64,000 nucleotides of DNA. Origin: Candidatus Contubernalis alkalaceticus. Lineage in GTDB: Bacteria; Bacillota; Dethiobacteria; SKNC01. The DNA is taken from NCBI RefSeq assembly GCF_022558445.1, contig NZ_CP054699.1, positions 886,001 through 950,000 on the forward strand, in the 5' to 3' direction. Below the pieces are notes generated by a model. It saw only the letters and a list, made by a program, of their open reading frames with translations, was not told the DNA's origin and ran no database searches. Each line of letters opens with the position of its first letter. The stretch's first letter is position 1. The position numbers and the translations under genes are program-made. Positions 53,691 to 62,274 of this stretch are shown here, piece by piece.

Positions 53691-54977
53691 TTATCGGGCT
53701 TTGACAGCTTTACCAGTCTTAGCGGGTATTGGTGCATCTTCATGAATCTCCTTGGGAGCTTTCATAGTTACAGCCAGAATGATACCGACAATACTGAGTA
53801 CAGCAGAAATTGTATAACTTAAGCCATAAGCACCGGTCATGTCCCGAACGATTCCTCCTACCAGCGGGCCGAAGACGCCGCCGCCGCCCCAGGCGGTGAA
53901 AACCAATCCGTAGTTAACACCCAGGTTTTTAATGCCAAAGTAGTTAGCTGTAATGGCCGGGAATATGGTGAGCATTCCACCGAAAGCAAAGGCAACCAAA
54001 GCGGTACCAATAAACAAGGGGACTGCGGTGGTAAAGGTTCCAAATACGACAAAAACAATAACTTGCAGGATAAACATTGCTACTAAAGAGTTTTTGGCCC
54101 CCAGTTTATCGGCAATAATGCCGCAGCCGATTCGTCCGCCCCAATTAAATAGGGCATACATAGAAATAAGCCAAAAAGCCAGGTTCTCAGACAGGTTTGC
54201 CTGCTCTACTCCAATAGAACGCAGCTGGCCGATAATAAGAAGACCGGCAAAGGTGCCGATACAAAACATGGCCCATAATCCAAAAAATTGAGGAGTTTTG
54301 ACCATTTGTTTCCATTCCCAATCCACAACCACACCCTTGGCCTTAGCTGCATACTTATGGGCAATGCTTTTGGGAGGAGGTTCTGGAACAAAGCCTACGG
54401 GGGGGTTAGATATAAACTGAGCCAGTACCACAATGACGATACCATAAGCAACACCTAAAATGACAAAGGTTTGTGATAGGCCGTATTGTGCCAGGAGGAA
54501 CCTGACCAGGGGAGCTACATAGATACCAGCCAGCCCGAATCCACTGACCACAATACCAGACATGAGGCCTCTTTTATGAGGGCCAAACCACTTTACGGCT
54601 GCAGGAGTCGGGGCAGCGTAGCCAAAGCCCATGGCCAGACCGAAAATGATACCAAAAGAGATTGACAATCCCACAGGGGTAATTAAATATCCGGATAAGA
54701 CCATACCTATCAGGGCCAGTACACCGGCTGAGACAATAACTGTCCTGGGGCCAATCTTGTCTTGAAGACTGCCACCTGGAACCATAGACACTGCAAAAAT
54801 AAAACAAGCGATCATATAAGGGATTTGGGATTGGGTTGCTGTCCAGCTGTAAGGATCGTTAACTAGAACTCCCTGGAAAGCACCCCAAGAATAAAGTACC
54901 CCCAGGGCCAGGTTTACACCCATCCCTGCCATAGCGACAATCCATCCCCTGTTACCTACATCTTGAGTTTTAGACAT
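53691..54977 (-). CDS. OFA-type major facilitator (oxalate/formate-like) transporter
   Basis: A 428-residue MFS protein with 12 membrane segments; the start RGWIVAMAGMGVNLALGVLYSWGAF and PYMIACFIFAVSMVPGGSLQDKIGPR are typical of the OFA family (oxalate:formate antiporters and monocarboxylate carriers). Short C-terminal basic tail. I start at ATG 54977 with GGAG upstream; the frame runs 18 codons further. Substrate not certain. Confidence 0.87.
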   Translation of the reverse strand: MSKTQDVGNRGWIVAMAGMGVNLALGVLYSWGAFQGVLVNDPYSWTATQSQIPYMIACFIFAVSMVPGGSLQDKIGPRTVIVSAGVLALIGMVLSGYLITPVGLSISFGIIFGLAMGFGYAAPTPAAVKWFGPHKRGLMSGIVVSGFGLAGIYVAPLVRFLLAQYGLSQTFVILGVAYGIVIVVLAQFISNPPVGFVPEPPPKSIAHKYAAKAKGVVVDWEWKQMVKTPQFFGLWAMFCIGTFAGLLIIGQLRSIGVEQANLSENLAFWLISMYALFNWGGRIGCGIIADKLGAKNSLVAMFILQVIVFVVFGTFTTAVPLFIGTALVAFAFGGMLTIFPAITANYFGIKNLGVNYGLVFTAWGGGGVFGPLVGGIVRDMTGAYGLSYTISAVLSIVGIILAVTMKAPKEIHEDAPIPAKTGKAVKAR

Positions 54978-55711
54978 ATTTTCACTCCTTCTTTTTAGGT
55001 AAGTAAATAAGTAATACTTTTCCTGCAGCAATGCTTTAAGTATGGCTTATCACTCTGCAGTAAAATTATACATAAACGATTTTAAAATATCTTATAAAGT
55101 AAGGTTATAAGGACCCTGATAACGCCAAAAAGTGTGACTGCAGCGAGCCTGTGTAATTTGCTGAATTATCATTAAAAACCGTAATTTTCCAAGGGCACCT
55201 CCTTTTTTAGTTAAAATAATACAATATTTGCAATATTAATATTATTAATAAAACTTTTTTACAATTTACATGAATAATAACTCCTAAATGTAACCTGAAA
55301 AATCCCTAATTAATCACCCCCTGGATTTATATTTTAAAACTTACAATGTTGATTTAAAAAAAGAAAGCGGATATAGAGGTTTTAGATATTTAGCGGATAG
55401 TAAGATACCTGGAAAATATTCAGAAAATTACAAAAACTAATCATTTATTCTCTAATGTTAGAATGGATTTGAAACACAAATCTATGAAAAGCTTTTGGTA
55501 TATTTTATTTTCGATTTCAACATGTAAAAAACCTTTTTTGTTATAAACTTCGCAAAAATATAAATATTCTAAATATTTTAAATATCTGAAAATTAAAAAA
55601 ATTCTTCTGTTTCAGGTTTTAAGAAATTAAAATATAAAACACTATTTTCGCACATAATTATTTGTCGAAATAAAATACTAAGAAAAAGAACTTTATATAG
55701 GAGGAAATAAA
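54978..55711. other. Long A+T-rich intergenic region with a Spo0A-box-like site
   Basis: About 730 bp between the divergent MFS and dps genes, strongly A+T rich. No open frame with a ribosome-binding site is seen. TGTCGAA at 55663-55669, 43 bp before the dps start, fits the Spo0A box core TGNCGAA. Otherwise nothing recognisable. Confidence 0.5.
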
Positions 55712-56371
55712 ATGGATCATTTAGACATAAATAAGGAAAAGGAAAAAATGAACTTACCGGGCATGAAACCCAATCATTCCATGGTAAAAAGGCAGGAACC
55801 ACAGACCGTAAAGGGTTCTGGGATAAGTCTTACTCATGATATAAGGTTAGAAATGGCTCAGAAACTAGATGAGCACAACTGTGCTCTACATGTAGCCCTT
55901 CATCAGTATAATAAACACCACTGGCTTACCGAGGGCCCCGAATCTTTTCTTTCCCTGCACCACTTGTTGGATGAACATGTCGAAAAAACAGTAGAGCATA
56001 TAGACAAAATTGGTGAGAGAATTGCTCGCCTGGGTGGAATTTCCACCGCTCATCCGGTAACACAGCATGAGATGTCTTACATCAAGCATGAAGCCGAAGG
56101 TCGTTATACCATGAGAGATATGCTGAGAAACGACCTGGAACATGAAATGAAATTACAGCAAAAAATGAGGGAACAAATTCAACGGGCTCATGATCTGCAG
56201 GATTTTGGAACTGTTGAAGCCCTGGAGGAGGTTCTACTGAATCGAGAAGACCTGGCGTACCATCTATACAGCGTTCTGGAGGATGATACCCTGGTTCGAG
56301 GAATTGAACATGTTTTTGACCAGGATAAGATTGGTAATCGTAAAGCTACGGAAAAAACACCTCTTCAGTAA
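55712..56371 (+). CDS. dps: Dps-family ferritin-like DNA-protecting protein
   Basis: A 219-residue four-helix protein. The core (about 45-200) has the Dps pattern: LHQYNKHHWLTEGPESF (reading HW and a later Asp/Glu as inter-subunit ferroxidase ligands), LDEHVEKTVEHIDKIGERI and LGG. N-terminal extension of about 35 residues and C-terminal charged tail could bind DNA. It would store iron and limit peroxide damage, matching the superoxide reductase at 50385. AGGAGG before ATG. Confidence 0.85.
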   Translation: MDHLDINKEKEKMNLPGMKPNHSMVKRQEPQTVKGSGISLTHDIRLEMAQKLDEHNCALHVALHQYNKHHWLTEGPESFLSLHHLLDEHVEKTVEHIDKIGERIARLGGISTAHPVTQHEMSYIKHEAEGRYTMRDMLRNDLEHEMKLQQKMREQIQRAHDLQDFGTVEALEEVLLNREDLAYHLYSVLEDDTLVRGIEHVFDQDKIGNRKATEKTPLQ

Positions 56372-56462
56372 TGTTTAAATATTTTTTACAGCAAATTTTT
56401 TATTTCAACACAATTCCCTGAGAAATCAAACTTTTAAAGCTTCCAGGTTTCTAAAAGTTTTT

Positions 56463-56506
56463 AAAAAGGTCTTTTAAGGAGCTATTTTCTTAAAAAGGCC
56501 TTTTAC
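56463..56506 (+). terminator. Terminator of dps
   Basis: AAAAGGTCTTTTAAG pairs with CTTAAAAAGGCCTTTT around GAGCTATTTT. Repeat copy E starts at once behind it. Confidence 0.7.
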
Positions 56507-56508
56507 TA

Positions 56509-56725
56509 TTTATCTCTTTTTTTTAGGGTATAAGACCCCCACCTCTAAGCGTTAGCGTAGGTGAGGCTTTTAATCAGGTGAGAATACGGAGAATACGAGA
56601 GAATACGGGGACACCATACTGAATTATTTGTCCCCTTATTTACCATTTACCTTATTTGCCTTTATTTCAATAATTCAGTATGGTGTCCCCGTATTTCCCC
56701 GTATTTCCCCCGAAACGAGTTCACT
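56509..56725 (+). repeat. Three-hairpin element, copy E, centre replaced by another palindromic element
   Basis: The left part (56509-56580, TTTATCTC to AATCAGGTG) and the right end (56711-56725, GAAACGAGTTCACT) match the family. In between, about 41 bp of hairpins 2 and 3 are missing and a foreign 130-bp palindrome takes their place. Hairpin 1 has one C-A mismatch. Confidence 0.85.
56581..56710. mobile_element. Palindromic MITE/REPIN-like insert inside copy E
   Basis: A perfect 27-bp inverted repeat (56602-56628 and 56669-56695, core GGGGACACCATACTGAATTA) surrounds about 40 bp. Outside it lie short tandem runs of GAATACGGA on the left and CCGTATTTCC on the right. No gene inside. Such ACACCATACTGAAT palindromes resemble those linked to REP-associated (IS200-like) transposases in Firmicutes; no transposase is in this window. 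Confidence 0.75.
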
Positions 56726-56915
56726 GAAGAGGTTAAATTGGTAAAAAAATCCCTTAGATGACAAACCAAATAACGAATGATTTTGATTTTAAAATTACAA
56801 GTTGCATAACCTTTGTAAATTTGGTAAAGTTTTCTTAGCATATTTTTTTCTACCAATTAATATTTGAAATCTGTAACGGGGGTTTGTTTTTATGTTAATG
56901 GCAGGAGGGGATTCC

Positions 56916-57287
56916 TTGGTCAAGGGAATTGGAATCGATATTGTGGAAATAGATAGGATAAAGCGTGTTTATGAAAAATACCCAACAAGATTTAAAAATC
57001 GTATCATAACCTCTAAGGAACAGGAATATATTCTCTCAAAACGAAACCCCTGGCCAAATCTGGCAGGAAGGTTTGCTGCTAAAGAAGCGGTTATGAAATC
57101 TTTGGGCGCCGGTTGGGGTAAGATAGGCTTTTCGGAGATAGAGGTGGTCAACAATGAAACAGGAAAGCCGCTGGTTTTTCTTAGTGGCCGTGCTGCATTA
57201 TCGGCCGTACAAATGGGGGTTTCTGAGATTTTAATATCTATATCACATGATGGCAAATATGCCCTGGCTCAGGCTTATGCCCAGTGA
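56916..57287 (+). CDS. acpS: Holo-[acyl-carrier-protein] synthase
   Basis: A 123-residue 4'-phosphopantetheinyl transferase that activates acyl carrier protein. GIGIDIVEIDRI holds the metal-binding Asp, and GRFAAKEAVMKSLG the catalytic Glu/Lys. I start at TTG 56916, with AGGAGGGG 6 bp upstream, giving the usual MVKGIGID beginning; ATG 56892 adds eight residues. In many Firmicutes it sits near nnrD and alr, and nnrD follows here at 60131. Confidence 0.92.
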   Translation: MVKGIGIDIVEIDRIKRVYEKYPTRFKNRIITSKEQEYILSKRNPWPNLAGRFAAKEAVMKSLGAGWGKIGFSEIEVVNNETGKPLVFLSGRAALSAVQMGVSEILISISHDGKYALAQAYAQ

Positions 57288-57295
57288 TTTTAGGG

Positions 57296-57573
57296 TTGTC
57301 AAGGGTTGTCAAGGGGTCGGTTCTTCTGACAACCTAATCTGAGGGGATCTGTGGGCTGAAGTAAATTGATGAGAACCGTCTCAAGTGTTTCAGGGCAGGG
57401 AAAAAATATTATTTATGATATTGACATCTAAAAATGTTTTTGATAGTCTAATTAATATCAGAGTAGATTACTCGGATATTTTTTTTGTCAGCAATTCTGA
57501 GAGAAATGCTAAGAATTTTAATTATCAAGGGAGGGTTGTCGGAAGAATCGTCCCCTTGACAATACCTTGACAA
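57296..57573. mobile_element. 278-bp element with 40-bp terminal inverted repeats
   Basis: The left arm (57296-57335) and the right arm (57532-57573) are imperfect inverted copies built from TTGTCAAGG, TTGTCAAGGGG and CGGTTCTTCTGACAACC-like blocks. The A+T-rich inside has no plausible gene. The right arm ends 19 bp before the Rrf2 start codon, so the promoter of the isc operon must lie in or beyond the element. A solo arm is at 38139-38177. Confidence 0.75.
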
Positions 57574-57591
57574 TAAAAAGAGGTGTGTTTA

Positions 57592-58017
57592 GTGAAACTG
57601 ACAACTAAAGGAGAATATGGTGTACGGGCTATGGTGGTCCTGGCATTAAACTATCGAGATGGCCCAACTCCGATTAAAGAAATTGGCCGCAGGGAAGGGA
57701 TATCTCCTCAGTATCTGGAGCAGATATTTCTTGACTTGAGAAGAGCTGACCTGGTTAACAGTATCAGGGGTGCGAAGGGTGGCTATACATTGGCCAGGCA
57801 TCCTTCTGAGATCAGCATTGGCGATGTAGTCAGAGTTTTAGAAGGGCCTATAGCCCCCATGGAATGCGTTGCAGAGGGTTCAGATAGTGATTGCTGCGAG
57901 CGCACCGAGGGATGTTTAACTCGGGGAGTTTGGGAAAAGCTAAGGGACAGAATGAATGAAGTTTTAGATGATATTTCTTTAGAGGATATGATAAGCAGTA
58001 AGAATATTAAGTCATAG
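57592..58017 (+). CDS. IscR-like Rrf2 regulator of the isc operon
   Basis: A 141-residue Rrf2 protein that starts MKLTTKGEYGVRAM. DNA-recognition helix SPQYLEQIF, wing IRGAKGGY, and Cys92, Cys101/102 and Cys108 at the [2Fe-2S] ligand positions. It precedes iscS by 41 bp and probably senses Fe-S status for this operon. GTG 57592 with AGAGGTG is the start. About half identical by eye to the Rrf2 protein at 15963. Confidence 0.92.
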   Translation: MKLTTKGEYGVRAMVVLALNYRDGPTPIKEIGRREGISPQYLEQIFLDLRRADLVNSIRGAKGGYTLARHPSEISIGDVVRVLEGPIAPMECVAEGSDSDCCERTEGCLTRGVWEKLRDRMNEVLDDISLEDMISSKNIKS

Positions 58018-58058
58018 AGATTTGTTTAACAGAGAATGCTTAGAGGAGGTTATTGGTC

Positions 58059-59210
58059 TTGGATAGAATTTATCTGGATCATGCAGCAACTACCCCTTTG
58101 GATGGGCAAGTCTTGGAGGCCATGATGCCCTTTTTAAAAGAAAGTTTCGGAAACCCCTCCAGTGTCCACTCTTTTGGTAGAGAGGTAAAGAAAGCTGTGG
58201 AGGAGGCCAGGGAAAAAATGGCTTCTCTTATAGGGGCCGGCTGTGAAGAAATATATTTTACCTCCGGGGGGACAGAATCAGATAACCTGGCTATTGTAGG
58301 GGCGGCCAGGGCGCTGCGGGATAGGGGGAATCATGTGATTACTACCTCGGTGGAACACCATGCAGTCCTGGACACCTGTCTATCTCTAAAAGAAGAAGGT
58401 TTTGAGGTTACGGTGCTTCCGGTGGATAAATATGGTATGGTTGATCCTGAATCATTAAGGAAGGCCTTGAGGGAAAAGACTATCTTAATTTCAGTGATGC
58501 ATGCCAACAATGAAGTGGGAACCATTCAACCCGTGGAGGAAATAGGAAGTATTGCCAGAGAAAATGATATTTTATTCCATATAGATGGGGTTCAGGCGGT
58601 AGGAAACATACCGGTAAATGTGGAAAAACTAAATGTTGATTTAATGTCCCTGTCGGCTCATAAATTTTACGGCCCCAAGGGCGTAGGCCTTTTGTATATT
58701 CGGGAGGGAACAGAGGTCAAGCGCCTGGCGCAGGGCGGAGGACAGGAAAAAGGAACCCGGGCGGGAACGGAAAATATTCCGGGAATAATCGGTATGGCAA
58801 AAGCAATGGAAATAGCCTGTGAAGAACTGGAGGAGAATACCCAAAGGATAAAAGCTCTCCGGGATCGGTTAATTCAGGGCTGTTTGGAGATGGAAGCGGT
58901 AACTCTCAACGGCCATCCCACCCGCAGGCTGCCGGGCAATGTAAATTTAAGTTTTGAGTATATCGAGGGTGAGGCGCTGCTTTTAAGCCTGGACTTTAAT
59001 GGGATAGCCGCTTCCAGCGGGTCTGCCTGTAGTTCAGGTTCCATGAATGCTTCTCATGTGCTCCTGGCCACGGGAATGTCGGAACAGACAGCCCGGGGAG
59101 CCATTCGGTTTTCTTTAGGCAGGCATAATACCGGCCAGGAAATAGAAACAGTTTTGCAGGTGATACGGCAATCGGTGGAAAAACTAAGAAGTATGTCATC
59201 TATTTATTAA
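58059..59210 (+). CDS. iscS: Cysteine desulfurase (IscS/NifS type)
   Basis: A 383-residue PLP enzyme that takes sulfur from cysteine for Fe-S cluster assembly. YLDHAATTP start, SAHKFYGPKGVG with the PLP lysine, and the sulfur-carrying Cys in SGSACSSGSMNASHVL, whose loop is of the long IscS type. TTG 58059 fits the GGAGG spacing (9 bp); TTG 58053 is too close. It lies between iscR- and iscU-like genes. Confidence 0.95.
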   Translation: MDRIYLDHAATTPLDGQVLEAMMPFLKESFGNPSSVHSFGREVKKAVEEAREKMASLIGAGCEEIYFTSGGTESDNLAIVGAARALRDRGNHVITTSVEHHAVLDTCLSLKEEGFEVTVLPVDKYGMVDPESLRKALREKTILISVMHANNEVGTIQPVEEIGSIARENDILFHIDGVQAVGNIPVNVEKLNVDLMSLSAHKFYGPKGVGLLYIREGTEVKRLAQGGGQEKGTRAGTENIPGIIGMAKAMEIACEELEENTQRIKALRDRLIQGCLEMEAVTLNGHPTRRLPGNVNLSFEYIEGEALLLSLDFNGIAASSGSACSSGSMNASHVLLATGMSEQTARGAIRFSLGRHNTGQEIETVLQVIRQSVEKLRSMSSIY

Positions 59211-59228
59211 GGAAAAGGGGAGAGGTAA

Positions 59229-59603
59229 ATGTACAGCGAAAAGGTAATGGAGCACTTCAACAACCCGAGAAATGCAGGGGATATGGATAATCCCGACGGG
59301 TCAGGGGAAATTGGCAATGTGCGCTGTGGGGATGTTACCAAAGTATTTATAAAGGTAAACCAACAGGGGATTATTGAAGATATAACTTTCAGAACCTTCG
59401 GTTGTGGTGCAGCCATAGCCTCCAGTTCCATGCTGACGGAAATGGTTAAGGGCAAGCATATAGATGAAGCGTTGAAGATTACGGACATTGATGTAGCGGA
59501 TAATTTGGGAGGGCTCCCACCACAGAAACTGCACTGCTCTAACCTGGCTGCCGATGCTCTTAAGGCCGCTATTAAGGATTATCAAAGCAAGGATAAAAAA
59601 TAA
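59229..59603 (+). CDS. iscU: Fe-S scaffold protein (IscU/NifU N-terminal type)
   Basis: A 124-residue scaffold. Cys33 (VRCGDVTK), Cys59 (FGCGAAIASSS) and Cys103 (LHCSNLAADA) are the three cluster ligands. The LPPxK motif that binds the HscA chaperone is present as LPPQK, although no hscAB gene follows. GGAGAGG before ATG; 18 bp after iscS. Confidence 0.95.
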   Translation: MYSEKVMEHFNNPRNAGDMDNPDGSGEIGNVRCGDVTKVFIKVNQQGIIEDITFRTFGCGAAIASSSMLTEMVKGKHIDEALKITDIDVADNLGGLPPQKLHCSNLAADALKAAIKDYQSKDKK

Positions 59604-59680
59604 TTCTAACTGTTTTAGTTTGCCATAATTTAATATTATTGATAAAATGGAGATAATAGAAAATAAAGGGAGGCAATAAA

Positions 59681-60067
59681 ATGAATGCAGTTGAAATGTC
59701 CCAGGATTTTGGGGTGGCCATAATTAATTCCGATGAGTATCAGGCTTTTCAAAAAGCTCAGGATAATTTAGATAACAACAAAGATGCCCAAGAACTTATA
59801 CAGGAGTTTCAGCAAAAGCAGATGGAGGTATACCAGACCCGTCAAAGGGGAGAGGAAGTTACCGGGGAAGCAGTTGATGCTGTAAAAGGTTTACAAGATC
59901 AGATGCTTGAAAATGAAAATATTAAGGAGTATTTAGTGGCCAAGCAAAATTATGAAAAGTTTATGGCAGCCATTAACCGCAATCTTATGAAATCTGTAGG
60001 GTTGGTCTTGGGGGAAGCCGGGTCATCTGGTTCTTCCGGCGGTTGTGATTGTTCATCTTGCGGATAG
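59681..60067 (+). CDS. YlbF-family protein with C-terminal cysteine motif
   Basis: A 128-residue, mainly helical protein of the YlbF/YmcA family (Com_YlbF), seen in SQDFGVAIINSDEYQAFQKA and the long charged helices. After a Ser/Gly linker it ends CDCSSCG, three Cys in seven residues. In Bacillus subtilis YlbF and YmcA join YaaT in an Fe-S-bearing complex that affects RNase Y. Its place in the isc operon and the Cys tail fit a cluster-binding protein. GGGAGG before ATG. Confidence 0.85.
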   Translation: MNAVEMSQDFGVAIINSDEYQAFQKAQDNLDNNKDAQELIQEFQQKQMEVYQTRQRGEEVTGEAVDAVKGLQDQMLENENIKEYLVAKQNYEKFMAAINRNLMKSVGLVLGEAGSSGSSGGCDCSSCG

Positions 60068-60069
60068 AG

Positions 60070-60099
60070 AAAAACACCCTACAATGAGGGTGTTTTTCT
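60070..60099 (+). terminator. Terminator of the isc operon
   Basis: AAAAACACCCT pairs with AGGGTGTTTTT around ACAATG, then CTTT. Confidence 0.88.
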
Positions 60100-60130
60100 T
60101 TAGGAGGTTTTAAGAATTGGAGGGTTTAAA

Positions 60131-61729
60131 ATGAAAATAGTAACTGCTGAAAAAATGCGGGAGATGGACGCCCGGGCAATAAAGCAGTATGAAATTCCAG
60201 GAGTTGTTCTGATGGAAAATGCCGGCCTTCGGGTGGTGGAGGCTATCATGGAGATGGGAGTTGCTCCTGGAAGCAGGGTGGTGGTGGTCTCTGGAAAGGG
60301 TAACAACGGAGGAGACGGGTTTGTGATCGCCAGGCACCTGGTCAACCTGGGTTTTGAGGTGCCAGTATTTTCTTTTTCTTCGGAGGAAGAATACCGGGGA
60401 GATGCCCGGACAAATTTTATGGTTTTAAAGAATATGGGAGTTAACACAATACATATAATAGAACAGGAGGACCTACTTTTCCTGGAAAGGGAACTGCTTC
60501 ATGCCAAGCTGGTGGTAGATGCTTTATTGGGAACAGGTGCTGTCAGCCAGGTAAGAGGGCTTATGAGGGAAGCTATTGAATGCTTGAACCAGTCCGGCAG
60601 AAAAGTTATCTCTGTGGATATCCCCTCAGGCATTCATGCGGATACGGGAGAAGTTTTAGGTAGGGCCGTAAAGGCCCAAAAAACAGTTACCTTTGCTCTG
60701 CCTAAACAGGGTTTGTTCCTTTATCCCGGGGCTGAATATGCAGGAGAAGTTATAGTAGGGGCTATCAGCATTCCTGAGGAATTGATGGATGATAGGGAAG
60801 TTAAAGTAAATCTGATTACACAAAAGATGGTGCAGCAGCTTTTGCCCAAGCGAAAACCCAATTCTCACAAGGGTACCTACGGGAGAGTGATGATTCTGGG
60901 AGGTTCCCCGGGATTTACCGGTGCGGTGGCTATGGCGGGTGAAACGGCTCTGCGCAGTGGATCAGGATTAATTACGGTGGGAGTTCCTGTGGGGCTAAAT
61001 CCTGTTTTAGAGGCAAAGCTGACGGAGGTGATGACTTACCCCTTACCGGAAACTTTAGACCAAGGTCTTTCTTCTAAGGCTCTAGATCCAGTGCTTACTT
61101 TTCTAGAAAGCTGTGATGCTGCAGGAATTGGCCCCGGTATTTACCCCGATGGAGAAGCTTTTTCATTGTTGGCGGGCATCCTTCAGGGCACTCCCGTTCC
61201 TTTAGTATTGGATGCCGGGGCGCTTACTCTCCTGGCCAGGGATAAATACCTGCTGAAAGAGTGTAAACAGCCTCTGGTGCTTACTCCGCATCCAGGAGAA
61301 ATGGCCACGCTTTTGAACCGGACTGTGGAGGATGTAGAAAAAGGCCGGCTTCAGGCAGCAGGACATTTTGCCCAGACCTGGGGGGTAACTATTGTTTTAA
61401 AGGGGGCCAGGACTGTTGTGGCCCTTCCCACCGGGGAGTTATTTATAAACATTACCGGTAATTCCGGGATGGCCAGTGGGGGCACAGGAGATGTGCTCAC
61501 AGGATTGATAACCAGTCTTATTGGCCAGGGGCTTACCCCCGGTGATGCTGCCGTGGTGGGGGTTTACCTGCATGGATTGGCCGGGGACCGCAGGGCCCGG
61601 GTGACTGGTGAGGCGGGCCTGACGGCGGGAGACCTGATTAATGAACTTCCCAACACTCTAAATGCCCTGTTAAATCTGCCGGAAGAAATAGTAGATAAAC
61701 TTTTTTACTTTAACCGTGATTTGAGGTAA
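60131..61729 (+). CDS. nnrDE: Bifunctional NAD(P)H-hydrate epimerase / ADP-dependent dehydratase
   Basis: A 532-residue repair enzyme. N-terminal YjeF_N epimerase domain (1-215) with KGNNGGDGFV; C-terminal ribokinase-like dehydratase domain (about 225-520) with NSHKGTYGRVMILGGS, LTPHPGEM and SGGTGDVLTG. It restores damaged NADH and NADPH hydrates. Length is normal for the fused form. GGAGG upstream of ATG; followed closely by the CBS gene. Confidence 0.95.
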   Translation: MKIVTAEKMREMDARAIKQYEIPGVVLMENAGLRVVEAIMEMGVAPGSRVVVVSGKGNNGGDGFVIARHLVNLGFEVPVFSFSSEEEYRGDARTNFMVLKNMGVNTIHIIEQEDLLFLERELLHAKLVVDALLGTGAVSQVRGLMREAIECLNQSGRKVISVDIPSGIHADTGEVLGRAVKAQKTVTFALPKQGLFLYPGAEYAGEVIVGAISIPEELMDDREVKVNLITQKMVQQLLPKRKPNSHKGTYGRVMILGGSPGFTGAVAMAGETALRSGSGLITVGVPVGLNPVLEAKLTEVMTYPLPETLDQGLSSKALDPVLTFLESCDAAGIGPGIYPDGEAFSLLAGILQGTPVPLVLDAGALTLLARDKYLLKECKQPLVLTPHPGEMATLLNRTVEDVEKGRLQAAGHFAQTWGVTIVLKGARTVVALPTGELFINITGNSGMASGGTGDVLTGLITSLIGQGLTPGDAAVVGVYLHGLAGDRRARVTGEAGLTAGDLINELPNTLNALLNLPEEIVDKLFYFNRDLR

Positions 61730-61787
61730 AATATTGCTTATAATATATTAAAAATTTTAGAATGAATAAAAGCGGAGGTGTAAGCAC

Positions 61788-62246
61788 TTGAAGGCAGAAG
61801 ATATTATGAAAAAAAAGGTGATTACGGTTAAAGAGCATGATACAGTGCAGGAGGTGGCCAATGTTCTATTGGAAAACGGCATAGGGGGAGTGCCGGTGGT
61901 CAGTGATGACAACAGGGTTCTTGGAATCATTACCGAGGGAGATTTGATTTATCAGGGCAAAAAATTTCAAATTCCCGCATTTGTTGAAATTTTGGGGGGA
62001 GTATTTTATTTTAACAACCCTACGAAATTTGAGAAGGATTTAAAAAAGATGGTGGCCATCAAGGCGGCTGATATTATGAGCACTAAAATTATTTCTGTGC
62101 AGGAGGATACTCCTCTAGATGATATTGCTACCCTAATGGTGGAAAAGGAAATTAACCGGGTCCCGGTGGTAAGTTCACACCGAAAACTGGTGGGAATCAT
62201 CAGCAGGCAGGATATTATTAAGGCCATCCATCAGAAGCAGGAATAA
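61788..62246 (+). CDS. CBS-domain pair protein
   Basis: A 152-residue protein with two CBS domains (about 1-60 and 88-150): DIMKKKVITVKEHDTVQEVA and IMSTKIISVQEDTPLDDIA. A stand-alone CBS pair usually binds adenine nucleotides and regulates a partner. TTG start with CGGAGGTG. Between them is a 30-residue linker (FNNPTKFEKDLKK), as in the YrpB-like CBS group. Confidence 0.88.
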   Translation: MKAEDIMKKKVITVKEHDTVQEVANVLLENGIGGVPVVSDDNRVLGIITEGDLIYQGKKFQIPAFVEILGGVFYFNNPTKFEKDLKKMVAIKAADIMSTKIISVQEDTPLDDIATLMVEKEINRVPVVSSHRKLVGIISRQDIIKAIHQKQE

Positions 62247-62274
62247 AAAACTGTGAAGAAGGAGGTTTCTTATA

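Noticed and set aside
57385-57570. 61-codon open frame inside the inverted-repeat element
   Set aside because: No ribosome-binding site, A+T-rich composition and an end inside the terminal repeat indicate chance.
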